From contig OX453276.1 in assembly GCA_949710005.1 (NCBI GenBank), forward strand, positions 14,784,633 to 14,848,632: a stretch of 64,000 bases of DNA, in the 5' to 3' direction. The stretch comes from Ricordea florida. Its lineage: Eukaryota > Cnidaria > Anthozoa > Corallimorpharia > Ricordeidae. Below are positions 50,880-61,705 of this stretch, in pieces; position 1 is the stretch's first letter; every line of letters begins with the position of its first letter. The position numbers were made by a program, and so were the translations under genes. The notes below the pieces were generated by a model, which did no database searches, had not been told where the DNA came from, and worked only from the letters and a program-made list of their open reading frames with translations.

Positions 50880-53800
50880 CTGTTCCCAACACAACAGAGC
50901 GCCAAATCTCGATTGTTGAAATTGACCAAAATTAAATTATTGAGTTATGTTGACATATAACATACCAGAGCTGCAAATAACTATCCCTCAATGGACAATG
51001 AAGAAGCTTTAAGAGATGTTATGGATTACTGTCAGAGGTCTTGTGTAGGGAACACTGCTGAGTCAAGAAATTAACCCTCACCTGTAGTGTTTCTATTGTG
51101 ACATGTCAGTCACATAATCCCTTGTGTATTATGGGATGCAGAACTGAGAGCATGTGCTCCAGAAAAAAGGCTACCAGAAACAAAAGTGTTGTTGCTGTTT
51201 TGTGCCTGAACCTTTTTGATCTACTTGGGCCCGAACCACCACATTTGGCGACGAGGATAAAGACAAAAAGCGTATAAAAAGTGGTTAACGAGTTGAAATG
51301 GTGGAAAACTCACACAAATGGCCGTATCCTTGAGCGGACTGCCAGCTTTACAAGCGTTCGACTCTGTGGGCAAGCCAGCTACACTCGCACAACTATGGTT
51401 AACTTGGAAAGACGAATTCAAATTGTATGTGACTGCCTCGGGAATCAGCGACCCAACACAAAAGAGGGCGCTTACACTTCACTTCACCAGGCCCCAAGTC
51501 AGAGGTGTTTTTAATAACTCAATTCCTGCCGACAAACGAGGCGAAGCGAAGGATTACAAGAAAGCTATGGACAGCCTATCCAAACATTTCAAACCGAGAA
51601 AAAAACATGTCGATGGCAAGACAGGCGTTTGTCGCAGCTCAACCAACCGCTGTAGAAATTAGGCGAACATTGTGAATATGAAGGTGAAAGGGATAACCAG
51701 GTGAGAAATCGTGCAATTTCTTTTACTTAAGACAAAAACCTCAAGGCCAAGTTGTATCGCAAAGAAACATTAACATTGAGCAAACTAATGGAAATCGTTA
51801 GCCAATACCATGACAAACAAGCGCTCGTTCTGAACCCTAATGGCCAAGTAAATAACATATCTCCAGGTGTCAAACAACGGGGAAAATGTTGGCTGTGCAA
51901 TAAAGCGGGACACTTCGCGAGGGAATGCCTTCGTTCACATGACCACAAGTGCGGGAAATGTGGCAACGTGGGTCATTTCGAAGTGTGCTGTCACTCCAAA
52001 CAGAGTAAAGGGTGAGATTCCAGTTGGAGTTCAAGTTTTGGTCGTGGTCATGGAAACTCTGGAAGAAAACAAAGTCGTGGAGGAAGTTCACAGGGCCAAC
52101 GTGATGTACGCCAAGTAACCGAGGACGTGACTGCCGGGGACTCTCCAAGAAAGGATGATTTGTACGTGGTCTACACTAGGGAGACAGATGATGGGAACAC
52201 TCTGAAGCTGAAGATTGCAGATAAGACTATTAACATCATTATAGACTCTGGTGCTAGTTGTAATGTGATGTCCGAAGTTGTAACGGGGGGTGATGTTAAA
52301 TTGTTACAGTGCAACAAAAGAGTTTTTGCTTATGCATCTGAAGAGCCACTCCAAATCAAAGGAAAATGTATTCTTGATCTACGTGTGCCACAAACCCAAA
52401 AGTCCCCAAAAGTTTTATGTTATGCATAGCAAAGCTGCCACACTATTAGGCTGCGATGCATCTGAATTGCTTGGTGTTTGAAGGGTTGGTATCCCTGTTA
52501 ACAGCTGTGATGTTGAATCTGATGGTGCTAGTAACAATCCAAAACAAGCAGATAGAAAGGCCTCCGTAAGGGCAAAGTTTCCTAAAGTCTTTCAAGGCCT
52601 GGGGAAGCTCAAAGGATACCAGCTCAAGTTACACATTGGTGCAGCCAGTTGCTCAACCCCCACACAGAATTCCTTTAAGTAGACAAAAAAAAAGTCTCTG
52701 AAAAATTGGAGGAGTTACTGAAGTTTGATGTTATCGAGAAAGTAGAGGGACCTACCAGCTGGGTCAACCCCTTAGTAGTGGTTGAGAAACCTAACGGGGA
52801 CATTAGAATCTGTCTGGATATGAGACAAGCCAATCAGGCCATTGTGCGGGAGAAACTCCCAGTCCCCACCATAGAAGAAACACTCCAAGAAGTCTTGAAT
52901 GCCATAGTTTTCTCTAAATTAGATTTAAATATGGCTTTCCATCAAATTGAGTTACACCCAGACTCGAGGGACATTACAACCTTTGCTGCCCCTAATGGCC
53001 TTTACAGATACAAGCGCCTGCTTTTCGGTGTAAACATGGCCACGGAAAAATTCCAGCAAATTGTGTGGCAGATAATCCAAGACTGCAAAGGGACACACAA
53101 CCTCCATGATGACCTGCGACTTGTTGGCACAAATGATGAAGAGCATGATTAGAACTTAGAGAGGGTCATGTGCAAGCTTAACGAAAGTGGGCTTACACTT
53201 AAGTATGAAAAATGTAAAATTGGTGTCAGCAGCATGATCTACATGGGTGACGTGCTCTCTGGGGAAGGGCTGAAAGTGTCTAGTGAGCGTGTGAAAGCTA
53301 TTGTTGAGGCACCAGCACCCCAAAACCCATCAGAAGAAGTTTTCTTGGCTCCGTGCAGTTCTGTTCAAAGTTCACCCCCAACTTTGCAACAATATCAAGT
53401 CCAGGAATATAGGAAGTAAAGGAAGCAAAGTCATTCCAAGAGATAAAAGACTGATTGACTCATGCACCAGTGATGGCATATTTCAGACAGGGCGCAGAAA
53501 CTAGTCTGACACTTGACGCTTCAGCCTTGGGAGTTGGGGTGATTCTGGAACAGGAGCAAGAAGATGGAAGCTACAGGCCAATAAATTATGCCAGCAGCAA
53601 GCTGAGTAAGGTTGAAATGAGGTACTCCCAATTTGAAATTGAAACCCTGGCTGTAAGGTGGGCTTGTGAAAAATTCTACTTGTACCTGTATGGCATTGGC
53701 TATGAAATCTGTACTGATCACAAGCCTCTTCTCATCGTACTCTGAGCAAAGTCAAAGCCCCCATCTGCGAGAATAGAAAGATGCCTTCTCTAATTACAGC

Positions 53801-54990
53801 AGTTCCAATACAAGTTGGCACATATATGGGGCAAGGACAATGCTGCAGATGTCCTCAGCCGCCTACCAGTTGGTACTACCCATGATCACAAAACTCAAGA
53901 TGCAGAAGAGTTTGCGTACAGCGTAGTAAGTGAGGCTGTACCAGTTGTGTTGGTACCAAAAGAAGTTGAAATCGCTTCTGAAAAAGACCCAACACTAAAG
54001 ATGTTATGTGAGGCTGTAATGACAGATGATTGGAGCCAGTTACAAGTCACAATTTACAAAGCAGTTAAAGATGAACTGTGGGTGATAGGGCAGGTGGTGA
54101 TGAGAGGAAGCCGCATCATCATCCCACAGAACCTTCAAAAGCGCACTAAAATGTTGGCTCATGAAGGACACCACGGTATGGTCCGAACTCAAGCCAGGTT
54201 GCGAGAAACAGTATGGTGGCCGCGAATGGACGAGCAAGTAGAGCAAGAAGTACGAAAATTTCACCCCTGCCAGCTTGTCAGACCCCGATCCAAACCAGAG
54301 CCAGTGAGATCAACCAGACTCCCCATGGCAAGAAATCTCAGTTGATCTTCTAGAGACTACAGGTGGAGATCACCTCCTGGTAGTTGTAGACTACTATTCT
54401 CGCTGGATAGAAGCTGTCCTTCTCAAGACAACAGTTGCAAAACATGTCCATAGAGCCTATTTTTCGAACACATGGCCTACCAGAGACTGTCCATAGTGAC
54501 AACGGACCTCCATTTGTATCCAAGGAATTTGAGGGATTCCTAGAATATCTAGCAATCGAGCACAAAAAGGCGTGCCCTTTTGGCCCCAAAGCAATGGCGT
54601 TGCAATGAGACCTTACTGAAAATCGCAAGAATCGGATGCCTAGAAAAGCACTTGCAGACTTTCTCTTCTAGTGCAGAGTTACCCCTCATACTGTTACCGG
54701 TATATCACCTCCAGAACTACTGATGGGGAAAAAGCTGTGTAACAAACTTCCAAAAGTTCAAATCCCCAAGAATCGAGCCACTAAAGCACAATGGCAACTG
54801 CTCTTAAAAGAGAGGGATGCTCGTGCTCAACTTAGACAGAAGGAGTATGCAGACTGAACATGCGCTGCCAAATTCAGCGACATTGAAGAGGGTGATCAAG
54901 TCCTACTGAAACAGGCTCGAGAGAACAAACTGTCACCCAATTATGAACCTGAGCCATACAAAGTCATGCACAAGAATGGAAACAATAAAA
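50880..54990 (+). pseudogene. Decayed Ty3/gypsy element, plus strand
   Basis: The primer-binding-type TTTGGCGACGAGGATAAAGA at about 51,244 follows a possible LTR ending in CA. Then come gag (TLAQLWLTWKDEFKLYV, 51.35 kb), two zinc knuckles (CWLCNKAGHFAREC, CGKCGNVGHFEVCC, 51.9 kb), protease (NIIIDSGASCNVMS, 52.2 kb), RT (PNGDIRICLDMRQANQAI, FSKLDLNMAFHQIEL, LHDDLRLVG, 52.7-53.1 kb), RNase H (TLDASALGVGVILEQEQEDG, EICTDHKPLL, 53.5-53.7 kb), integrase zinc-binding region (HEGHHGMVRTQARLRETVWW, 54.2 kb) and a core with stops and shifts to about 54,990. At least eight breaks. The 3' LTR is missing; the copy ends abruptly at the duplicated TRAF segment. Confidence 0.8.
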
Positions 54991-54993
54991 TGC

Positions 54994-55123
54994 ACTGCTG
55001 ATTGTCAAATGAAAATGGTTGGATGCCCAAATAAAGACTGTGTTGTAAGTTTGTACAAGTATGAACTGGATTCCCACTTAAGTAAATGCCCACCCAAAAA
55101 AACATTGTGTGGCCATTGTCACA
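54994..55123 (+). repeat. Duplicate of a TRAF zinc-finger segment
   Basis: CACTGCTGATTGTCAAATGA to CCATTGTCACA matches 58,058-58,188 with about five differences over 130 bp. It encodes DCQMKMVGCPNKDCVVSLY and SHLSKCPPKKTLCGHC. It lies directly at the truncated 3' end of the gypsy copy with no splice signals, so it is a displaced partial copy of the gene at 57.8 kb. Confidence 0.8.
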
Positions 55124-55836
55124 TTGTCACATTGCTCAAAAGAACTTTGTATCCTGACCAAAAATGACACATGTAATAAACAACACTCTATCAAAGTTAA
55201 TATAAAGCAATAGCAAGGAAAGGAAAAAATGTCAACTGGTTTTGATTAATATTCAAATTTCATTGTTATATGCAAAAGACTTAGTAAACCTGTATGGAAA
55301 CAATGTTATTATAACAACTATAACATTTAAAAAGAATGAGGCACTCGATCCCAGGGCATAACTCCCACACATGTGACAGGGACTCGTAGGCAACCTGTTT
55401 GAGCTACTTGTTGGATAGCGGCTATGGTGCACTTACTCAATAAGGAGTAGGAAGCTTCCAAACAGATTTCTCCATGTATGCAAACGTACAACTGTTTTGA
55501 AAAAAGACATCAATAAAAGCAAGAGGAGTACCTTATCACTTTACAATGGGATTGCCCTGAGGTCATCTTCACATGTATCAAATTCAGAATAAGGAGAAAA
55601 CAAATGTAAGCAAAATAATTATTGTACATGATGCAGTTGTTAATAGTCTCCCTGGCTTTTTGGTGTATTTTTTGGTCTGTTTTCTCTTCTTTTTGTAAAA
55701 CACAAAAGTTGCAAGTAATTGTAAATAATTGATTTCTTCAGAAAGGAAACAGAACTCAAACATTTTGAGAGCAACAAACAACAAGATTTACAAGACTTAA
55801 CAAGACAAATATCTCTGAAGTATTTTCTGGTATTTA

Positions 55837-56288
55837 TGCACCTATCAATGTAAACCCCGTGGGGGGGAGTGCGGGCAAGGGGTGGGGATTTGACCAAGGA
55901 GCAAAAATTCTGGTCAATTGCCCAAGGGTGGGGCAGCATATGTTCATCAAATGTAGTCAAAATCCCAACCCAGGGGCAAAGTACCAAATAAAAGACAAGC
56001 TATGCACATACCTTTAATAACTTGTGACTTATATGGCCTATGAAGTAGCAGATAAATATCGGTAAAAAACTCGCCTTCTCCGAAACCCACGCCATTCCAA
56101 AGACAAGAAAGATGATGCCAGGTAACCACGCTTTGTCTTGGCCCCAGTCTCTCTGCCGAACAAATCAAATGTCCCGACCCCTGAGCAAAGGTACTCGATC
56201 AAACCTCCCACTGAGGAGATGGATTCCTTGGTCAAATCCTCACCCCTTGCCCGCACTCCCCCCCACGGGGTTTACATTGATAGGTGCA
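55837..56288. mobile_element. Harbinger-type MITE
   Basis: 452 bp with 64-bp terminal inverted repeats (start TGCACCTATCAATGTAAACC) that differ at one position, flanked by TTA on both sides (55,834-55,836 and 56,289-56,291), a TWA-type target duplication. GC-rich repeat ends (GTGGGGGGGAGTGCGGGC) contrast with the AT-rich flank. No transposase inside. Confidence 0.75.
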
Positions 56289-56330
56289 TTAGTTTTTCAT
56301 TTTCATTAGTTATAATTTGTCTTGGATTAC

Positions 56331-57694
56331 TCATCGTATAAATTCATGCACTTGCAAGTAAACTGTTACTCCATAATTATTGTCCTCTTGTAGCAGATTA
56401 AAGTTACTGTTTAACGCTTGTTGTGCATCATCTGAAAGTTCCAGATTGATAACAGGAACTTCAACTCCACCTGCATCATCATCTGGGTCAGGCAGAGGGG
56501 CATTGGGGTCATCTCCGTACACATAAATGTTCTGTGGGATGGTAGGATCAAATACATCACGGATACCAGCGTTGGGAGAGTTGAAGTTTCTGAGGCATCC
56601 AGAGGTCCACAGTTGCCGGAATGTTATGTTGTGTGCAGTTGAGATTGAGTGTAAGTTAAAATGCTGCACAAATCTGTCCAAGAGCCTCTGCACTCTTGGT
56701 AAAACGAGAACCACTATGCGGAACTTACCGCGGCCCAGTGGGACACGGGATTGCTTAGATATAGTTAACCTCTCGCACCTCTCATGATGAAAGGTTCACT
56801 CAATGTAGATAGCTTTGATAAGTCACTCTTATTCTCGATAAGTTTCACGATGGAAGGTTCACTCTTAAGTGATCGCTCGTAAATTTGTCTCTCCAAATAT
56901 TCACTCTTAAATTTTCGCTCATAAACTAGTGCATCATAAAGGTTGGGGAACAAAAAGCTATAATCTTTCTCTTGACTGTCCTCCATGACTCATGCTTTTC
57001 AAAATGGCAGATAAGATTTCAATGAGCCAGCGAGCAAAAGTAATGAGCCAGCGATATATCTCAGTCAGCGATATACCCCTAACAATGTAACGTTGAAAAA
57101 ACGACAGAAACCGTCTGCATTTAATGCCTGAAGCCAGCCTTCTGCTGGGCCCTAGTAAAAACATAATGTAGGGCACACATGTCAGTGTCACTTCCAGGGT
57201 CCAATAAATTGTTCACTTCCAAAAACAGAAACAGTGACGAGTAGATGGCAACAACGCTTTCGACAACATCTCTCCAAAGACATTCAATTTGAGTGTTCCT
57301 AGTGCTGGGACCAGTCAAGAAGCTGTCACGATTCCCCCCTCGAAACCAGACCATGTATTCTCCAACAGCCACATTCTCTCTGCCATTGTCTGCCCTCACC
57401 CGTGATGGATGTCCCCATTCACGCATTGCCCTTTGAAAACAGGATAGAACTGTGGCAGCTCTATAGTTATTGTTGTTCACATGAAGGTAAATGATGCAGC
57501 GTGAAAATCCATTAATACAACCATGGATAACCATTGTCCGTGTGCCAAAGAAAATTAGGGTGGGGGACACTGTATGGTCGCTGTTCAATCCTCTTACCCC
57601 ATCTGTTTGCATGGTTGATGGGGTCCACTCTAATAATGGATTCATGTACCCTCCATCTTTGAATAAAAAGATGTCCTTGCTTGAGGCCTGCCAT
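56331..57694 (-). pseudogene. Integrase-core (rve-like) gene, frameshifted
   Basis: Minus strand. 57,694 to about 57,545: WRVHESIIRVDPINHANRW then YSVPHPNFLWHTDNG, with the first catalytic Asp in WHTD. A shift into another frame near 57,545 gives MVIHGCINGFSRCIIYL, RVRADNGRENVAVGEYM (second Asp) and STRNTQIECLWRDVVESVVA (Glu), continuing to LDPGSDTDMCALHYVF at 57,130. A C-terminal piece at 56,714-56,331 (HSISTAHNITFRQLWTSGCL, then a DPDDDAGGVEVPVINLEL tail) is probably a further exon. This layout belongs to the eukaryotic integrase-core-domain gene family related to retroelement integrases. A full DDE triad is present across the break. Confidence 0.65.
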
Positions 57695-57809
57695 TACATT
57701 TGTCTCACCATGTGAGAGGAAAGGCTCTGAGTTCCTCTAGAACCTGCTTGTAACCTGACTATAATTTTGTCCTTTGACTATCTTGTTCCATATGGCTTGG
57801 CTGTAATGC

Positions 57810-58226
57810 ATGACCACCCCGTTGTCTGCAAGGATCGATGGCCACACCATGTGTGCCAAATGCCTAAGGCAAGCAGCAAACAGAGGAAACAGAACTTGGC
57901 CTGTAGACAGAAGTTTTCTTGGCATTCAGGAGCCAGCTAAAAACCAGGCTTTGCAGGCCATGATTCAGAAATTGCCCATCAAGTGCCCTAATGCCTTTGA
58001 AGCCGGAGGAATTAGGTGCAGCTGGACTGGTTCACTGGAAAGTGCAGCAGTCCACTCCACTGCTGATTGTCAAATGAAAATGGTTGGATGCACAAATAAA
58101 GACTGTGTTGTAAGTTTGTACAAGTATAAACTGGATTCCCACTTGAGTAAATGCCCACACAAAAAAACATTGTGTGGCCATTGTCACAATGCCATTAAAG
58201 TTGCACACGATACATCAGCAAAGTAA
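57810..58226 (+). CDS. RING/TRAF-type zinc-finger protein, partial or short (about 138 aa)
   Basis: The plus-strand frame shows the second half of a RING finger (DGHTMCAKCLRQAANRG, then TWPVDRSFLG, with Trp where the next RING Cys is expected), LQAMIQKLPIKCPNAFEAGG, then TRAF-type zinc fingers (CSWTGSLESAAVHS, DCQMKMVGCTNKDCVVSLYK, SHLSKCPHKKTLCGHC). This is the start of a TRAF-like ubiquitin-ligase architecture without the coiled coil and MATH domain. The first RING Cys pair is not clear in this frame (an overlapping frame carries VVCKDRW), so a frameshift or missing 5' exon is likely. The start is uncertain. Confidence 0.55.
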   Translation: MTTPLSARIDGHTMCAKCLRQAANRGNRTWPVDRSFLGIQEPAKNQALQAMIQKLPIKCPNAFEAGGIRCSWTGSLESAAVHSTADCQMKMVGCTNKDCVVSLYKYKLDSHLSKCPHKKTLCGHCHNAIKVAHDTSAK

Positions 58227-58229
58227 TTC

Positions 58230-59060
58230 ATCTCTTTTTTACCTTCTTCCATTTTTTCTTTTGGCTTATTTTTAATACCTATATTGTTACTATCTTTTTC
58301 TCTTGTAATCATCATGTAAAAAATAAAAATTTAACTGTTAATAACTGTGATGATCAGTCACATATTTACATACATAACTCTTCCCACAATGTTCTTAGCA
58401 TCAAACATAAGGCTAGTGTCCTTTTGTTATTGTTTTTGGCTTGTTTGCTCATTTAGAGAAAAAAAATTATACGGTTTAGTTAAAAACAGATAATTGTATT
58501 GTATTTGCAAATTTTCAGTATAAATTATTTCTTTTGAAAATATCTGACTTGGGTTCATTCTTAAAAAATTCTTAAATTTTGCAAATTTCAACCTACAATA
58601 GATATTTTTTTAAGATGTATTCTGATAAAGAAAAAAGAGTGTACTCAAAGAAGCAGACAGAAGCCTTTAATTACAATCAATCAATCAATCAGTGGCCTTT
58701 ATGTTAAGAAAGATGCTGACATGGCCTTGTTGCGCAATTTAGCCAGGCAAGAAAACATGATAATGGGAAGGAAATTTAACCTACCAGACATATAACTATA
58801 ACTATCTAAATATTCTAGAACTATCACGAGTAGGGCAGAATTTATTCACCGAAAGAGAGCGGCTGAGCTTAAGAGGAAACGGCTGAGATGCATTTTGCTC
58901 AGCTCTTTCATTACGTGTGCGATGGGCTTTAACAAGAGCGTAAAAAAGGCTCACCTCACAACGACGCAAACAGAAATGCACATGAGTAGTATAGTAGGAA
59001 TGATTTAAATTACACTTGAGCTAGAAGCCGTTTTTCAGCGTGTAAAGGCCCCCAAGTATA
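58230..59060. other. AT-rich spacer, no recognised gene
   Basis: Only an AATCAATCAATCAATCA microsatellite near 58,675 and short frames. The left boundary of the 59-64 kb cassette must lie somewhere here or just beyond, but I could not find its terminal repeat. Confidence 0.4.
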
Positions 59061-59071
59061 AAACGAAGGGG

Positions 59072-59205
59072 TTCCAATTTAGAAATGAACCGTTTTTGCC
59101 TATTTTCCGATTGAAAGCTCCAATTTAGAAATGAAGCGTTTTTTCCTATTTCCGAAGATGAACCGAAGATGCCCCGAAGATGACCCGAAGATTTTCCGAG
59201 CGTTT
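59072..59205. repeat. Short direct repeats ahead of the second cassette
   Basis: CCAATTTAGAAATGAACCGT recurs 47 bp on with one change, each followed by TTTTTxCCTATTTxCCGA; then four CCGAAGATG units at 59,152-59,194. They lie about 100 bp upstream of the first cassette gene and could be regulatory. Confidence 0.6.
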
Positions 59206-59305
59206 TCCGAGAGTTAATGAGCTATTTCAATTTAGACAAATATGCATACTATAAATCTTCGGAAAAACGTTGGCGTAACGCGAATCCTTGCTAAGATAAG
59301 AAAAA

Positions 59306-59794
59306 ATGTCTTCCCCATGGGCTTGGGGGCTTATATGGGCGAGCGGTGATAAGAACCTTATTCGGGAAATGGGGCGCCGGGAGCTTCCACCCCTTAGCGA
59401 GAGAGTGAAAGCTAAGTTTAATGCGTCCGGCGTAACCGCCCGCTTGCGACACCTAGAGCGTGAAGCCGAGACCTTTGACTTTACGCAGCGTATGACAGCG
59501 TTGGGTTATGTTGGGCGGCGCTTCCAGACCGTCGATTTCAAACTAATCTACCGCGAGTGCCACCTTGCCTACCAAAGGTGGGTAAAAGAGAAAGCTGACG
59601 AGTGGGTTATTACGGCCGTCCCCGAGTACCACGAGATCTTCATGGATCTTGTTAGAGATACGATGAGAACCTATATGACCATTGATATGGATGATATTAT
59701 TGTCTCATTGTTGACTGGGGAAAAAACTCGTTTCCATACGCAGAAAAAATTCGTAAAAATAATGATAGAGTTGCAGCAGCAGTGGCGTTATTAA
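59306..59794 (+). CDS. Unknown protein of the second cassette (162 aa)
   Basis: Intact 162-residue frame, ATG at 59,306. Soluble and mixed-charge: LPPLSERVKAKFNASGVTAR, TQRMTALGYVGRRFQTVDF, YRECHLAYQRWVKEKADEW, then TYMTIDMDDIIVSLLTGEKT. Balanced GC codon use unlike the host-like DNA to the left and like the genes to its right. I do not recognise it and find no counterpart in the 31-43 kb element. About 100 bp separates it from the next plus-strand frame. Confidence 0.55.
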   Translation: MSSPWAWGLIWASGDKNLIREMGRRELPPLSERVKAKFNASGVTARLRHLEREAETFDFTQRMTALGYVGRRFQTVDFKLIYRECHLAYQRWVKEKADEWVITAVPEYHEIFMDLVRDTMRTYMTIDMDDIIVSLLTGEKTRFHTQKKFVKIMIELQQQWRY

Positions 59795-59892
59795 ACCACC
59801 CAGCGCGCCTGTGACGCCTATTTTTTTTTTTCCGTTTCGATGTGATCAACCAATTAGAGAGTAGCAATAAATAGTCTGCAAACCCGGTTGTA

Positions 59893-60423
59893 ATGGTTGA
59901 GGTCAGTTTGAAAAAGTACCTCTCGCAGTTAAAACTCTTAGCAACCTCTTTCTTAGAAGACCCTCCAATTTCTCCCCATCCTAACCAAGAAAGCATCGAG
60001 GGGTATCTTTCAGCCAGCCCTCGACTTTGCCAGCGTGTGGTTTCGGGTGAGTTTGATCATCTTACATGGGGACCTCCAATTGAGAGGCGAAAAGAGGGGT
60101 ATAGACCAAGACCAATATCAAAAAGTAAAAGGCCCTTGTTGCAAAAATTGTTGATGAAAGAGTTCGGGCTTGATTTATTCGAAAGAAAATTGATAGTAAA
60201 CCTTGTGAATCGTATTGAGGACAACTTGAGTTTTGTCTCAGACTACCGCCGGCTTCCAAAGCTGATATGGTTGTTGAAAGTAATCTTCGAACTCCGAGAG
60301 GACCACGAAAGAGCCGCCAGGTGCGACATCTCAAACATTCGACCGACGACGCTTCGAAAATACGAGGATCTATGGTCCAAGCTGAAGTCATCGTTCAACG
60401 TGGAAATAACAACCTCCACTTAA
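59893..60423 (+). CDS. Unknown protein of the second cassette (176 aa)
   Basis: Intact, ATG at 59,893 (MVEVSLKKYLSQLKLL). Helix-rich and basic in the middle (EGYRPRPISKSKRPLLQKLL), then LIVNLVNRIEDNLSFVSDYR and KLIWLLKVIFELREDHERAA. No membrane segment or known motif. Its stop overlaps the 3' end of the convergent membrane-protein gene by 4 bp, a viral-like packing. Function unknown; no homologue seen in the other element. Confidence 0.55.
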   Translation: MVEVSLKKYLSQLKLLATSFLEDPPISPHPNQESIEGYLSASPRLCQRVVSGEFDHLTWGPPIERRKEGYRPRPISKSKRPLLQKLLMKEFGLDLFERKLIVNLVNRIEDNLSFVSDYRRLPKLIWLLKVIFELREDHERAARCDISNIRPTTLRKYEDLWSKLKSSFNVEITTST

Positions 60424-61016
60424 GCGAGTTTTTCGCGCATTTCTGCAACCAGTTCGCTGCGAATCTCGGTCCGCAGCTTTGCCATATCGAGGTCTTCGTT
60501 TTTTGTCACAGCTTTTTGTTTAATCTCGCGCTTGAGAGTTTCATATTTTTCAACCTCTGAGAGAATGAGTTGAAATTCCGTAGCGCTGATTTGGTTATCC
60601 TGCAAGGCTTTCGAAACCAAGTCATCGATGGTACTCAACTTCGTCTCACCAATCGTGACGGTTCGCTCATGCTTGGAGATCTTCACGGCGAGCCGTTTAC
60701 TGACCCGGACCATCGAGGCTGACACGATTCCGAAGATGCCACCAATATCACCCAGTGGAACCCCAACGACAATCCCAAGGCCGGTCAAAGAGGCGGCTAG
60801 GCCCGAAGCCGAAAGTTATAAGCTCAGAATTCCAGCGGTTAAAGCTACCCCGTTTAGAATTGTCCGAGAGCGGGTATATTTTTTCCGAACCCCCTCGTAA
60901 TGGGCGATACTGTTTTTTAGGGCGGTCTGAATGTCACAAATCTTTTGAAGCCGAAACGAATGCCCCTCATCGTTGGGGGCGGTGGGAACCTTTGGGTACA
61001 AACAATCAGATTCCAT
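60420..61016 (-). pseudogene. Glycine-rich membrane protein homologue, one nonsense codon
   Basis: Minus strand, ATG 61,016 (MESDCLYPKVPTAP). Same plan as the 202-aa protein at 35,557-36,165: FRLQKICDIQTALKNSIAHY, EGVRKKYTRSRTILN, hydrophobic Gly-rich pair (MTGLGIVVGVPLGDIGG), VSKRLAVKISKHERTVTIGE and DLVSKALQDNQISATEFQLI. A TAA at 60,813-60,815 interrupts the frame inside the first hydrophobic segment; reading continues in the same frame beyond it. One substitution therefore inactivates an otherwise open gene. Confidence 0.75.
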
Positions 61017-61020
61017 ACCC

Positions 61021-61679
61021 CTATATACAGAGTTCTAACAAAACTTCAACCTTGGTCGACGGCACCGTCCAAACTCGAAAGAGATTTCTTTTTGTGGGGT
61101 CGACGGGGAGATAAAACGGTCGCAAATGCCACACCGAAGGACCTTGAAGCTTCAAAGGCTCGACCTTCGCCAGTAGATAGGAGGGTTTGCCCCCTTCATA
61201 CGACTTGTTTGGGTCCACCAAATCGCAGTAGATTGAAACAGAGGGCGGCCCCCATTGTACAGGAACGTGAATCAGAACGCGCGGGACTTCGGATATCTCC
61301 AACAAGTGGGCTAGATTTACCTCTAGTATCACCTGTTCTTTCGAGAAGAAATACACCCCAGTAGCGGTTATCCGAAGTTCACAAGTGCCAGCGGTGACAT
61401 CAATTCCATGCCCATAGACAATAGCCTGCTGGAGACAGTGGAGGTTATACTCGCCTTTCGGAATGGTGACCAGAACGGGTCCTTGTGCTTTTCTGATCCT
61501 GAGCGAATGCGCTCCAGTTGCAATGGGTCGAGCTTGAAGCGATATATATAAGTTGGTCTAAGTATTGTGAGCTTTATTTCGGGGATCTTCACGGTTCGAG
61601 CTGCGACACTCGAGAGCTCACCAACGACCGGAGGGTGAAGTTCGTTTACACCCTCGATTGCCGTTATGCTTAGGGACAT
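61021..61679 (-). pseudogene. Penton-like protein homologue, one frameshift
   Basis: Start at ATG 61,679 (MSLSITAIEGVNELH), matching the start of the 211-aa protein at 33,619. The N-terminal part runs to about 61,510 (IPEIKLTILRPTYIY, LDPLQLERIRS). After a shift near 61,500-61,515 the other frame reads KAQGPVLVTIPKGEYNLHCL, RITATGVYFFSKEQ, EISEVPRVLIHVPVQ and SIYCDLVDPNKSYEG to the end at 61,021. The two halves align with the intact homologue on either side of the break. It ends 5 bp before the membrane-protein start on the same strand. Confidence 0.7.
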
Positions 61680-61705
61680 TTTATTTAACCGCGTATATAT
61701 ACACC
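61680..61705. promoter_or_regulatory. 26-bp divergent gap with a TATA-like run
   Basis: The penton-like and large structural genes start back to back (ATG at 61,679 minus; ATG at 61,706 plus). The gap contains TATATATAC and TTTATTTAA, TATA-like on both strands. In the 31-43 kb element the same two genes are not divergent, so this arrangement is specific to this cassette. Confidence 0.45.
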
